Source of the DNA: Leptodactylus fallax
Lineage: Eukaryota > Chordata > Amphibia > Anura > Leptodactylidae
Reading direction: 5' to 3'
Assembly: GCA_947044405.1 (NCBI GenBank)
Contig: CAMRHE010000156.1
Coordinates: 4,093,001-4,157,000 of the forward strand
Length of the DNA stretch: 64,000 nt
The position numbers were made by a program, and so were the translations under genes. Positions 35,486 to 46,661 of this stretch are shown here, piece after piece (the first letter of the stretch is position 1; each line of letters begins with the position of its first letter). The notes beneath the pieces were generated by a model. It searched no databases. It saw only the letters and a list, made by a program, of their open reading frames with translations, and was not told the DNA's origin.

Positions 35486-37117
35486 CAGTGCCTTGTGAAA
35501 GTATTCGGCCCCCTTGAACTTTTCAACCTTTTGCCACATTTCAGGCTTCAAACATAAGAATATGAAATTTAAATTTTTTTGTGAAGAATCAACAACAAGT
35601 GGGACACAATTGTGAAGTGGAACGAAATTTATTGGTTATTTTAAACTTTTGTAAAAAATAAAAAACTGAAAAGTGGAGCGTGCAATATTATTCGGCCCCT
35701 TTACTTTCAGTGCAGCAAACTCACTCCAGAAGTTCAGTGAGGATCTCTGAATGATCCAATGTTGTCCTAAATGACCGATGATGATAAATATAATCCACCT
35801 GTGTGTAATCAAGTCTCCGTATAAATGCACCTGCTCTGTGATAGTGTCAGGGTTCTGTTTAAAGCGCAGAGAGCATCATGAAGACCAAGGAACACACCAG
35901 GCAGGTCCGTGATACTGTTGTGGAGAAGTTTAAAGCTGGATTTGGATACAAAAAGGTTTCCCAAACTTTAAACATCCCAAGGAGCACTGTGCAAGCGATC
36001 ATATTGAAATGGAAGGAGTATCAGACCACTGCAAATCTACCAAGACCTGGCCGTCCCTCTAAACTTTCATCTCAAACAAGGAGAAGACTGATTAGAGATG
36101 CAGCCAAGAGGCCCATGATCACTCTGGATGAACTGCAGAGATCTACAGCTGAGGTGGGAGAGTCTGTCCATAGGACAACAATCAGTCATACACTGCACAA
36201 ATCTGGCCTTTATGGAAGAGTGGCAAGAAAAAAGCCATTTCTCAAAGATATCCATAAAAAGTCTTGTTTAAAGTTTGCCACAAGCCACCTGGGAGACACA
36301 CCAAACATGTGGCAGAAGGTGCTCTGGTCAGATGAAACCAAAATCGAACTTTTTGGCCACAATGCAAAACGATATGTTTGGCATAAAAGCAACACAGCTC
36401 ATCACCCTGAACAGACCATCCCCACTGTCAAACATGGTGGTGGCAGCATCATGGTTTGGGCCTGCTTTTCTTCAGCAGGGACAGGGAAGATGGTTAAAAT
36501 TGATGGGAAGATGGATGGAGCCAAATACAGGACCATTCTGGAAGAAAACCTGTTGGAGTCTGCAAAAGACCTGAGACTGGGACAGAGATTTAGCTTCCAA
36601 CAAGACAATGATCCCAAACATAAAGCAAAATCTCCAATGTAATGGTTCACAAATAAACGTATCCAGGTGTTAGAATGGCCAAGTCAAAGTCCAGACCTGA
36701 ATCCAATCGAGAATCTGTGGAAAGAGATGAAAACTGCTGTTCACAAACGCTCTCCATCCAACCTCACTGAGCACAAGCTGTTTTCCAAGGAAGAATGGGC
36801 AAGAATTTCAGTCTCTCGATGTGCAAAACTGATAGAGACATACCCCAAGCGACTTGCAGCTGTAATCGCAGCAAAAGGTGGCACAACAAAGTATTAACTT
36901 AAGGGGGCTGAATAATTTGGCACGCCCCACTTTTCAGTTTTTTATTTTTTACAAAGGTTTAAAATATCCAATAAATTTCGTTCCACTTCACGATTGTGTC
37001 CCACTTGTTGTTGATTCTTCACCAAAAAACTAAAATTTTATATCCTTATGTTTGTAGCCTGAAATGTGGCAAAAGGTTGAAAAGTTCAAGGGGGCCGAAT
37101 TCTTTCGCAAGGCACTG
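35486..37117 (+). mobile_element. Complete Tc1-like transposon B (DD34E)
   Basis: 1632 bp with CAGTGCCTTG at 35486 and CAAGGCACTG to 37117, each next to TA (35484-35485; 37118-37119). Arms of about 215 bp pair nearly throughout (GGCCCCCTTGAACTTTTCAA near the outer ends; AAACTGAAAAGTGG inside). Inserted at the end of a TA tract. Confidence 0.95.
35878..36897 (+). pseudogene. Tc1-like transposase (element B), one nonsense codon from full length
   Basis: A 339-codon frame from MKTKEHTRQVRDTVVEKF at 35878 to GGTTKY at 36894, interrupted only by TAA at 36640-36642. Two N-terminal helix-turn-helix segments (about 8-55 and 65-115) with linker RPGRPSKL; catalytic Asp in WSDETKIELFG, Asp in QQDNDPKHKAK, Glu in SPDLNPIENLW with 34 residues between (DD34E). 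GGGSIMVWACFSS is intact. The stop lies between the second and third catalytic residues, at a position where element A has Glu (GAA-TAA is one base change). It yields a C-terminally truncated product as it stands. Confidence 0.92.
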
Positions 37118-37689
37118 TATAAATATATATAAAAATAAAATATTAAAAATTCAAATCACCCCCCTTTCCCTAGAACACATATAAAAGTACTTAAATACTG
37201 TGAAACACATACACATTAGGTATCCCTTTGTCTGAAAATGCCCAGTCTGCAAAGCTATAAAAATATTTTTCCCATATAGTAAACATCGTAGCGGCAAAAA
37301 AAATCAAGTGACATCGCCTTTTTTGTTTTGCCTGTGATAAAAATTTGAATAAAAAGTGATCAAAGCAATAGCAATTCCCCAAAATGGTATAAATAAACAG
37401 TACACCTAGCCCCACAAAAAAAAGACGCCCTATGTATCCCCATACACGAAAGTATAAAAAAGTTACCGGTGTCAGAATATGACAACTTTTAGAAACATTT
37501 TTTTTGCACAGTTTTGGATTTTTGTTAAGGGGTTAAAATGTAAATAAAACCATATAAATTTGGTATCCCTGAAATCAGGGACGGTTTTAGACAAAGTGGG
37601 GCCCTGGGCAAAATTAAAAGCGGGGCCCCAAATGCTGATATGTAAACAACACTATCGTCTTCCAGTGGCAGCCCCTATAATAACGCCTC

Positions 37690-38095
37690 CTAGATTTTTG
37701 CACCCAGTCATCAGTTATTATAGCGCCTCCTTATAAATAATAGTCCCTGCTTATAAATAATATTACACCTCTATCAGTAATAGCGCCCTTATAAATGATA
37801 AATAGTTCCCTGTATCAGTAATATCCCCCTTATCAGTAACAGTCACCCCGTAAAAATAATACTGCTCCCTTATTAATAATAGCCGTCTCATAAATAATAG
37901 TTACCCTTATAAATAATAGTCCCCATTATCACTAATAGCCCCCTTCATAAATAAGCCCACCTACCAATTATACCCCCCTTATAAACAGTTCCCCTCTTAT
38001 AAATAATAGTTCCCCTTTTTAAAATAGCCCCCTCATATTTAAGTTTCCCAATTATATATAGTAACCCACCCTTATATATAATAGTTCTCCGTTAT
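37690..38095. repeat. Degenerate short tandem repeat in the hAT element
   Basis: Units of about 20-35 bp based on TATAAATAATAGTCCCC, repeated imperfectly more than ten times. No coding content. Confidence 0.65.
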
Positions 38096-38219
38096 ACAGT
38101 GTCGGACTGAAGGGGGAATGACATAGCCATGGGGCACTACACGTATGTGCAAGATTATAAGTGAGAAGGGAGCTGTGATGCAGACATAGCACACAGGGCT
38201 GCCAGCAGGAATTTTGAGC

Positions 38220-39640
38220 CCCTTCCCCACAGTATAATGCTCCACATGGTATATAATGCTCCACAGTATAAAATGCTCCCCTGAGCCCTCCAAAGTTTCC
38301 CCACATGGTATATAATGCTCCACAGTGGCCCCACACAGTATAAAATGCTCCCCTGAGCCCCCCATAGTGGCCCCACATGGTGTATAAGGCTCCACACAGT
38401 ATAATACTCCACAGTGGCCCACACAGTATACTACCCCTTAGTGGCCCCAGATAGTACAATATGTTCCCCAGCAGCCTCACACAATATAATATGCTCCATA
38501 CAGTATAATATGCACCTACAGTGCCCCCCAGTATAATGCTTCACAGTAACACAGTATAACATGCTCCACAATGGCCTTCACACAGTATAATATGCTCCCC
38601 AGAGGGGCTCCCCCAGTATAATGCTCCACAGTGGTCCCCCACAGTATAATATGCTGCCCATAGTCTCCCCCAGTATAATGCTCTACAATGGCCGCATAGA
38701 GTATAATATAATCCCGAAAAGCCCCACACTATATAATACACTCCACAGTGGCCCCACACAGTATAACAGGCTCCCCATACTGCCCCTTCCCCCCAATATA
38801 AAGCTCCAGAGTGGCCCATAGTATAATATGCTCCCCAGAGGGCCCCCGCTAGTATAATGCTCCACAGTGCCCCCCCCAGTATTTTGCTCCACTGTGACCC
38901 CACACAATATATTATGCTCCCCAGAGTGTCCCCCCAGTATAATGTTCCACAGTGGCGCCACGCAATATAATATGCTCTGCTGATGCCCCCCCCCAGAATA
39001 ATATTCCACAGTGACCCCACTCAGTATAACATACTCCAGAATGGCCTCCACACAGTATAATATACTGCCCAGAGAGGTTACCCCAGTATAATGCTCCACA
39101 GTGGCCCAAAACAGTATAATATGCTCTCCACAGCCCCCCCCCAGTATAATGCTCCATGGTGGCCCAAAACAGTATAATATGCTCTCCAGAGCCCTCCCCC
39201 AGTATAATGCTCCACGGTGGCCCCACACAGTATAATATACTGGAGGGCCCCCTCTGGAGAGCATATTATACTGTTGTGGGCCACTGTGAAGCATTATACT
39301 GGGGGGCCCTCTGGATAGCATATTATACTGTGTGGAGCCACTGTGGAGCATTATACTGGGGAGGGGATCCTCTGGAGAGCATGTTATATTCTGTGGGGCC
39401 ACTTTGGAGCATTATACTGGGGGCCCCTCTGGAGAGCATAATGCTCAAAAGTAACCCCACAGAATATAACATGCTCTCCAGAGCCCCCCCCCCCCGTATT
39501 ATAATGCTCCACTGAATATAAAATGCTCTCCAGAGGGTCCCCTCCCCAGTATAATGCTCCACAGTGGTCCAAAACAATATATATGCTATCCAGAGGGGGC
39601 CCCCAGTATAATGCTCCACAGTGGCCCTACAGACTCTGTC
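38220..39640. repeat. Minisatellite with orientation switches
   Basis: Units of about 65-75 bp, each with CAGTATAATGCTCCACAGTGG and CAGTATAATATGCTCCCCAGAG half-units. The array runs one way from 38220 to about 39236, is reversed from 39237 to about 39439 (CCACTGTGGAGCATTATACTGG), then returns. Long open frames on the minus strand here are translations of the repeat and not genes. Confidence 0.88.
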
Positions 39641-39658
39641 AGTGCTATTATTATATTG

Positions 39659-39688
39659 TACTCTGGGGTCTCTTTAGACCCCAGAGTA
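39659..39688. repeat. Perfect 13-bp hairpin
   Basis: TACTCTGGGGTCT and AGACCCCAGAGTA flank a 4-base loop, next to the end of the minisatellite. A single arm of the same motif (TATACTCTGGGGTC) recurs at about 45708. Confidence 0.8.
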
Positions 39689-40527
39689 TAATTATCGAAG
39701 GCCCGGGGAAGGTAAGGTAAAATAACAAACAGTTATACTTACCTTGCCTTACCTCTGCTGGGCCTCCTCGCGCTGCTCCGCTATCCCTTCCAGCACCGGC
39801 TTCCTCTTCTCTGCGGCTGACGTCACGCGTTGTGGACGTCACCGCTGAGGCCTGTGATTGGGCAACAGCGATTACATGAGGCAGGCTGTCAGCACGCCCC
39901 ACGTGATCGCTACTGCTGAGGCCTGGCTTCAGCAGTGATGTCCGCAACGCCAGAAGATGACGTCGGACACAAGGACAGGTGAGTAAAAATGTTTGTTATT
40001 TTTACTCACCTCGGAAAGGGTCCCTGCGGCACATGACGCTGGGTCCCTTTCTGTTATTGATATGGCCGGACCTGACTCCGGGGGCCCCTATGGGGTCGGG
40101 TCCCTGGGCAATTGCCCAGTTTGCCTCCCCCTAACACCGGCCCTGCCTGAAATCGTACCAAGAAATAGAATACAGATGACATGTCATTTTGGCTGTAGAG
40201 TGAATGTTGTAAAAACGAAGCCCCTAAGAAAGTCGCACAAATGCACTTTTTCTTTAAATCCACCCCATTCTGAATTTTTTTGCCAGCTTCATAGTACATT
40301 GTACACAATAATAAATGGTAGCATTATGAAGAAAAATTTGTCCCGCAAACATTAAGCCCTCATATGGCTCTTCCTGCAGGAAGGGGTTATAGCCCCATTT
40401 TCATGTAAATCAACATTTTATCAATATGCAAATGAGGGAATAAGTTCTTTTGAGATGTGCCTTAGCTTGTCTGGGCTTTGGTCTCAGCTCTTCCTGGGCA
40501 AAGAACGTTTTTCTTCATTTGAATATA

Positions 40528-41445
40528 CAGTACATTCCAAATTATTACGCAAATCGGATTAAAATGTCATAAAGATTAAATTGTTTGTTTTTCAATTAAA
40601 CTCATGAATGGTATTGTGTCTCAGGGCTCTTTGCATCACTGAAATCAATCTAAAAAAACTGTGACAATTAGTTTGCCAGGTGAAACACAGATTTTTTTTT
40701 GTTGCAGATTTTGTAGCTTTTTTGTGCCAAAACCAGGAGTGCATTGAGCAGAATGGAGAAGTATAAGGATTTCCTATATATTTCCCAATCCTTTTGTAAC
40801 CATTCTTGGCTTTGGCTCAAAAAAACGCTGCAAAATCTGCAGCATAAAAAGCTGCGTTTCCGCAATGTGGGGCCTCCGCATAAGATAAATTTCCCACATT
40901 ATTATGCAGGCCACAGGTTTCAAAGAAAAAGGATCTCTCTGGTGTCGAAAAGCATTAAATAGTGCAATGCCTTGGACAAGGTATTAAAACATTAGATAGT
41001 TCACGATCATCGTACTGTGAAGAGATTTGTGGCTGATTCAGAGCACAGACAGGTCTTTGCAGATAAAGACACAATGAGGAAGGTTTCTGCTAGAAAAATT
41101 CATCGGTTTAAGAGAATAGCAAACAGGTAATTGAAGCTGCTGGTGCCTCTGGAGTCCCACAAACCTTAAGGTGTAGGATCCTCCAGAGGTTTGCAGTTGT
41201 GCTAAACGTAATATTTGGTCACCCCTAAGCAGTGTTCACAAGCAAAAATGGTTGCAGTGGGCTCAGACATACATGAAGACTAATTATGAAACAGTCTTGT
41301 TTACTGATGAGTGCCATGCAACCCTGGATGGTCCAGATGGATGGTCCAACAAGGCTGTGACATCAACAATGAGATGGCAGAGTTATGTTTTGGACCCTTT
41401 AGGGTCCCTGAATGTGTGAAAATGACCTCTGCAAAGTACTGTATA
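40528..41445 (+). mobile_element. Tc1-like fragment E with transposase remnant
   Basis: TA then CAGTACATTCCAAATTATTACG at 40528. Downstream pieces match a Tc1-like transposase: KKDLSG.. start region near 40925 (AGAAAAAGGATCTCTCTGG), DHRTVKRFVADSEHR (about 41008) and FTDECHATLDGPDGW (about 41300, first catalytic Asp). Internal deletions and stops abound, and sequence after about 41445 no longer matches, so the second half and right end are missing. A palindromic MITE interrupts it at about 40680-40863. Confidence 0.68.
40680..40863. mobile_element. Palindromic MITE in Tc1 fragment E
   Basis: About 184 bp with arms GTGAAACACAG...TTGCAGATTTTGTAGC and GCTGCAAAATCTGCAG...CTGCGTTTCCGC, pairing over about 85 bp each. 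No duplication of the target was identified. Confidence 0.62.
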
Positions 41446-41584
41446 AATAGCCAATATATTCCATGTCTGTTATTACGAAAATTAAATTACATTTCTTTAC
41501 CTGAAGCATTCTATTATCCCGTAAAGGATGTAATTGAAGTATCATCTGTAATATTTCACGATACATAGCTTATTCTCACAACTA

Positions 41585-42721
41585 CTGTGTTTCTCCGAAA
41601 ATAAGACAGGGTCTTATATTATTTTTTGCTCCGAAAAAAGGGCTAGGGCTTATTTTCGGGGTAGGTCTTAATTTTTTCCATGAACAACAATCACACATTT
41701 GATCACTTTTTATTTCAACTTTTATCAGAGGTGAATCAGTGAAAAAACAGCAGTTCGGCACTTTAGATTTTTTTTTTTTTTTCCGCTACAGCATTCATTA
41801 TGGAGGTAAAATATTTTTATAAGTTTGTAGAGCGGGCGTTTAGGGACACAGGGATACCTAATGTGTATGTGTTTCACAGTAATATTTTATTTTTATATGT
41901 ATTCGAGTGAAAGTGGGAGGGGGGCTTGAACTTTTATTTATTTATTTTTTTACTATTAACCCCTCCTAGGGGGCTTGAACCTGCAATCATCCCATAGACT
42001 GCAATTACAGGCTATGGGAGATTATCTACATTACCAATCAGGCTGGTCATAGACCAGCCTCAATAGTAATATTCCTATGACAGGCCATTCATAAGGCTCC
42101 CGGCTGTCAAAGGAACAGGTTGGCTCCTGCGATCTCGCCACGTGGGAGCCGACCTGCAGCGTGAAAGGTACGGGGCCGGTGGGGATAGTTGCTCTGCTTT
42201 GGGGGGGTGAATTTAGGAGGGGGGGTTCACAGACTGGCACACTCAACAATGCCCACGATCAGTGGACTCTAATCGCGGGCATTAACTGCGGGTCTCCGCT
42301 GTACAAGGAGACTCGTTATAGTAGCTATAGGGGGTTGGGACCGGCCATGGGGACTGCGGGGGGGAAGTGCGGAGGTCACGCAATGCCCGCGGTCAGAGTC
42401 CACTCTGATCGCGGGAATTAACTCCGGGTTGCGCTACTTTGGTAGGAAGGAGGGGGGGGGTCACGCTGAACAATGCCCGCGATCAGGGTAGACACTGATC
42501 GAGGGCATTGACCTGGTACGGCAGCTATGGTAGCAGCAGAGCCGCCGCCATCTTTAAGGATCCGGCATCCGCTGTAATTGCACGGCAGATGTCGGGAAGG
42601 GGTTAAATTAGCTAGGGCTTATTTTTGGAGTAGGGCTTATATTTCAAGCCTATGTCAAAAAACCTGGACAATCTAGCTAGGGCTTATTTTCAGGGTAGGT
42701 CTTATTTTTGGAGAAAAACGG
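41585..42721. mobile_element. TA-flanked non-autonomous DNA element, 1137 bp
   Basis: CTGTGTTTCTCCGAAAATAAGAC at the left pairs with GTCTTATTTTTGGAGAAAAACGG at the right, each beside TA (41583-41584; 42722-42723). Inner copies of GCTAGGGCTTATTTT occur at both ends. The middle carries, in reverse, part of the TTAA-type family (GGTATCCCTGTGT-like block at 41845, GGAAGGGGTTAA at about 42597), implying insertion or capture. No coding sequence. Confidence 0.72.
42245..42520. repeat. Three imperfect tandem units, each a GC-rich hairpin
   Basis: Units near 42248, 42382 and 42470 each contain AATGCCCGCGATCAG followed about 15 bp later by its inverted form CTGATCGCGGGCATT (with small differences). 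The spacing is about 90-135 bp. Confidence 0.6.
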
Positions 42722-43089
42722 TATATAAATTTGTTTCCTTTTTTCAAAACCTCACCTATCTGGCCCTAGTTAACCTCAAATCTATGTAGTCAAATGTACC
42801 ATTATAACATGACACAGAGGATAACTTGAGATAGTAGATAAAATTAGTTTCACAACCACCTTCTCTGTACCAGACCTCCCTGCCACTGGAGCATGCCCCA
42901 GGAAAGCTCAGCAAAGAAGACTTCAGACATCTAGAGTCTGGGCTCTGCTACTGTCAAGGTGCTGTCCGCATATGAACAGAACGGGGAGTGCACTACTGAG
43001 CCCTGTATGGATTTTAGGCCCCTTTGTCACCATCAGTTTTGACCAATACTCTTATGCCTCCCCCTAATTGGGCCCAATTTTTTCAAACA

Positions 43090-44545
43090 ATTGCCTACTA
43101 AAACAGATTTTAAAGTCCTGGTGGCTGAAGTTGCCGAGACATGCCATTCTGAGATCTCCAATGTGTGCAGAGACTTGCAAAGACTAGCAACATATCACCT
43201 CCTTGGTTGAGTCCCTAGAAGATGCACATGACAACACAAGGTCCTATATTTCACAACTTAAGTCTATGATCGACTCATAGTCTTTAACTATTAGAGATAT
43301 ACAATGTTACTTTGAGGACCTTGGTAAGAGAGAACAGCAAAATATTGCAGCATCCCAGAGTGCTACAGCTTTTATGTGTTTGTCCCTGTGCCTCTGGGCT
43401 TTGTTGGTATCTTCCGTCTTCTGTGTTAAGTGTCACTGTTTGCAGCTTTCCCTGTTATTTTTCCCCTGCAGTGTTCAGGTCTAGCCTTGGTTTAGCCCTG
43501 GCCTATCACAGGCCACTGGGCGGGGTTGTGGGAGACTCCGTCTCCACGGTAACCCTTGGTCTGAGAGCAGTTAGTGTAGTGTGAGCAGTGGAAGAGTAAG
43601 GGTGTGCAGAGGTTTCCTGCCCCCACAAGCTGCACTGAGGCCAACGGCTTGTCATCACAGCCTTCAGGAGGATTACTTCGGGCCTAGTCTTCAGGTAACC
43701 AGTTCCTTGTCAGGCCTCCTAGAACCAAGGCTTGGGTTAGGACACTGTATTACTACCCCCATCAAGAAGCTGCTATTGCCTTGTGATTCCTGTTGCCAAG
43801 CAAAGGCTGTTTGGTTTACCTTCATCACTGAATCCTGAGTCGTGCCTGCATTACCATCAGGGCTCTTCCGAACAACACCACACCGGCTCAGGTAGGAGAG
43901 GTCCCCCTCTTCAACTGGAAGTGCCCCGGGGGGAAAAGAACTACTACCACCACCATCTGGTAGTGCTACAGGACCCCCCCCTCGACTTTGTCCGGCCTAG
44001 GAGTGGGACGGGAGCTGCTTGGGAGTGTGCTCGGCCTGCTAGGTGGCACAGCATCCGCCACTACTACTCCCATCCTCCGGTCTCATCCGACTGGATTGCG
44101 GCAATATTAGAATCCAAAGACTCCCAGAAGCCACTAGAGAGGAGAATCTCTTCATTACTCTTGAGGCAATCTTTAACCTTTTTCTTGGGGGACCCCACTC
44201 CCAAAAAATTAAGCTTGATAGGTCACATAGAGCTCTGAAATGGAAAGGCAATGGTCTGCAGCCCAGAAACATCATCTGCTGTATATACAACTTAATCTGC
44301 AGTAAGAAGGACTTTGATTTTGATGGGTCCAATTGTACCCCAACCTCTCCTGGATCATATTACAAAAGAGACGACACCTCCACACTTTGCTCGACTCCCT
44401 CAGACATTATCATGTGTCATACTGTTGGGGCCCTTTACACAGATTGCTTGGAAAGATGGCTGTGTAGCTACCATTTGGCAGCACTCTGAACTTGTTTGGT
44501 TCTGTGGATTATTTGATATTCCTGTGCCTGACCTCTCAGACTGAG
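43090..44545 (+). pseudogene. L1 copy 5 ORF1 remnant, split by an LTR
   Basis: The left piece (about 43090-43345) has the coiled-coil region (TDFKVLVAEVAETCHSEISN-like codons) up to the GKREQQNI stretch just before the RRM. The right piece (44104-44545) resumes with NIRIQRLPEATREEN and continues DRSHRALKWKGNGLQPRNIICC, matching RAHRALRPRG...RDVICC of copy 2. Several stops and frame changes. Confidence 0.7.
43346..44103 (+). repeat. Solo LTR 3 (758 bp) inside L1 copy 5
   Basis: Starts TGCAGCATCCC and ends GGATTGCGGCA (TG...CA) with ATAT at 43342-43345 and 44104-44107. L1 ORF1 reads on across the joint. No retroviral coding sequence within. The duplication is AT-rich and short, so boundaries are probable, not certain. 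Confidence 0.6.
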
Positions 44546-45257
44546 AAATAACATCATTACCCCTTACATTATTACCCTCCCTGTTGCAGGTCACACATGC
44601 CAAGTAGCACAGGCATCACTCTCCATGGTCTTTGCCAATGGGCCCCCATCTTGGAGACCTTCCCACAAGATCGCGCCAACTACTACTAATGGGACCTGGA
44701 TTCCCTCCTAATGCTCCCACTACTAGCAAGAATATGAGGACTTTCAGACTTTCAACCCTCACTCCTTTTTTTTCTCCTCACAATTAGTACCTAGCTAAGT
44801 AAATTTTCATCTTAGCAGTGTGGGTGAGGTGTCATTCTTTTTTTTCTGACCTCTTGAAATGTTGACAGTCTCTGACTTGTGGGATCCCACCAGTTCACTA
44901 TTGGGGATAATTTGGTCTTTGTTGCCGTTCTCATGGATCCTCTGGCATGTAATGTAGACCTGCTATACACACTGATTTATACACAGTTGCACCTGTCTTT
45001 TTTATATGGTATATTGTTTTTTTGTACCTTCACTGACTCTTCTCCCTCTAGCTTTGTAATATGAAGCAACCTGAAGCTCTTCTTCATTACCCTTTGTTGG
45101 AGATGAGGTTATTATTATTAGCTCTCTAAAACAGAAACACTGCCCCTGAATGTATTGCATCCAAAGCGTTAATACCCCTACATTGAAATTTCCCTTATCA
45201 ATGGAAAACTGATTCCATCAGGTACTTGGGTTTTTGATTTACATCTACATACTCCTC

Positions 45258-45860
45258 CAGTGGCATAACTAGGAATGGCTGGGCCCCAAGGTGACCATTT
45301 GACATGGGGCCCCGCCTCGAACCGCTGCCCCCAACCACCCTCCTGGACAGCCCCCTCCAACCCCCCCCAAAAAAACGCATTCCTGCGCACACTATTATGC
45401 GCCATAGTGGCCTCTGCACATAGTGTTATGCCCCATAGTGGCCCCTGCACACAGTATTATGCCCCATAGTGGCCTCTGCACACAGTATTATGCTCCATAG
45501 TGGCCCCTGCACACAGTATTATGCCCCATAGTGACCCCTGTACACAGTATTATTCCCCATAGTGGCCCCTGCACACAGTATTATACCCCATAGTGGCCCC
45601 TGCACAGTATTATTCCCATAGTAGCCCCTGCACACAGTATTATGTCCCATAGTGGCCCCTGCACACAGTATTATGTCCCATTGTGGACCACGCATGAACA
45701 ATTATTATACTCTGGGGTCTTATAATATTTACTAGTTTACTACAGGATTGCTATGCATGCCACAGCAAATTTAGCTCCACCCACTTCTGTGTTGACTACG
45801 CCCATTCTCATCCATTTTTCTTTGTGCCCCCACACAGTATAATGCTCCTACAGTCACCTT
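45258..45860. mobile_element. Non-autonomous hAT-like element with 30-bp minisatellite, right end unclear
   Basis: CAGTGGCATAACTAGGA at 45258 resembles hAT tips. From about 45395 to 45690 a unit of about 30 bp (CACACAGTATTATGCCCCATAGTGGCCCCTG) repeats about ten times. No matching right tip or 8-bp duplication found. Confidence 0.55.
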
Positions 45861-45894
45861 AACATTGACAGACGCAGATGAGTTGAAACCGGAA

Positions 45895-45969
45895 CATACC
45901 TCCCGTCGACCGGGACAGGACCTGGAATCCGGGATTGTCCCGCTGAATCTGGGATGGTTGGGAGGTATG
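45895..45969. mobile_element. 75-bp palindromic mini-element
   Basis: CATACCTCCC and GGGAGGTATG form perfect 10-bp terminal inverted repeats around a GC-rich core with repeated CCGGGA/TCCCG motifs. Confidence 0.55.
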
Positions 45970-45979
45970 CAAATCCTGT

Positions 45980-46320
45980 GCTGCATGTCAGTGAAGATTT
46001 TAAGAGTGAAGGACCTGTGAGTTTCTATTGGCTAATACAGGTCACATGAGTGCTGTCCTCTGATAATGGCTGATAATAGAGAACAATAGTGAGTGAGTGC
46101 TGAAATCTTTACATAATGTTGTATGTCAGCGAGATTATTAAAAATGAAGAACCTGTGAGTTTCTATTGGCTAATACAGGACATGTGAGTGCTGTCTGTAA
46201 TGACAATAACAATGCAAACAATAGTGAGTGAGTGCTGCAATCCTCTGATAGTGGTGTATTTGGGTGAGGCTATTAAAAGGTAAGGATCTGCAAACTTCTG
46301 TTGGCTAATACAGGTCATTG
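45980..46320. repeat. Tandem repeat of about 136 bp, 2.5 units
   Basis: The block TTTCTATTGGCTAATACAGG (third copy TTCTGTTGGCTAATACAGG) recurs near 46023, 46161 and 46297, and AACAATAGTGAGTGAGTGCTG near 46082 and 46218. Units differ by substitutions and small indels. Confidence 0.75.
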
Positions 46321-46661
46321 ATGTGGATGCCAGTGGTGCTATATTGCTTTTGTGAATATATTGAGGTCCTAGCACTAGAAGTCCCAGAAATTTCGAGCTC
46401 CCCCTTGAAGTCCTGAAAGAGGGTCAAATGACCCTTAGTCCAAACAGACAACTCTGATGGCTCCAATTAGCATCCTTTCATTTGTAAATGTGGCCATTGT
46501 CTGAGGAATCTGCAGGGGGCAATTGTGTTGATCCACCTCAGGTCTTGTAAGAGAGTGTAAACAAAAGAATGTAAGCTGCTCCTGAGTGTGTCTTCCCACC
46601 CCCCAGCTGCATTGTTGTGCTGGGAATATGCATAAGGTTGCTAACACCTTAGCAAATTTGC

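Larger units (their letters stand above)
37576..40145. mobile_element. Non-autonomous hAT element, 2570 bp
   Basis: CAGGGACGGTTTTAG at the left and CTAACACCGGCCCTG at the right are imperfect terminal inverted repeats; the 8-bp duplication CCTGAAAT lies at 37568-37575 and 40146-40153, the hAT hallmark. No transposase. The interior is filled by short tandem repeats. Within it, CAGTGTCGGACTG (38097) and CAGGGCTGCCAGCAGG (38194) look like left tips of two more hAT-type elements, suggesting nested capture. Confidence 0.88.
35290..40400 (+). mobile_element. TTAA-type non-autonomous element, split by Tc1 B and a hAT element
   Basis: Remaining pieces are 35290-35485, 37120-37575 and 40146-40400. The middle and right pieces join perfectly across the hAT insertion through its 8-bp duplication, and the sequence parallels the 34213-34745 MITE in reverse. 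AAGTGATCAAAGCAATA, TTGTTAAGGGGTTAAAATG and GCCCTCATATGGCTC are typical internal blocks. The right end near 40390 (GAAGGGGTTA) is degraded. Exact termini are not established. Confidence 0.62.
42880..45065 (+). mobile_element. L1 fragment containing ORF1 only (L1 copy 5)
   Basis: Resembles the ORF1 and inter-ORF region of copies 1 and 2. It stops before ORF2 and is interrupted by solo LTR 3 at 43346-44103. Neither end shows a target duplication, so later deletion or rearrangement probably removed the rest. Confidence 0.65.

Noticed and set aside
38052..39402. Several long overlapping minus-strand open frames (up to 239 codons)
   Set aside because: They are translations of a minisatellite in different phases; repeated YTVWGHCGALYW-like periods reflect the DNA unit.
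38220..39640. CRISPR-like array
   Set aside because: Units are contiguous without unique spacers, switch orientation, and lie in a eukaryotic hAT element.
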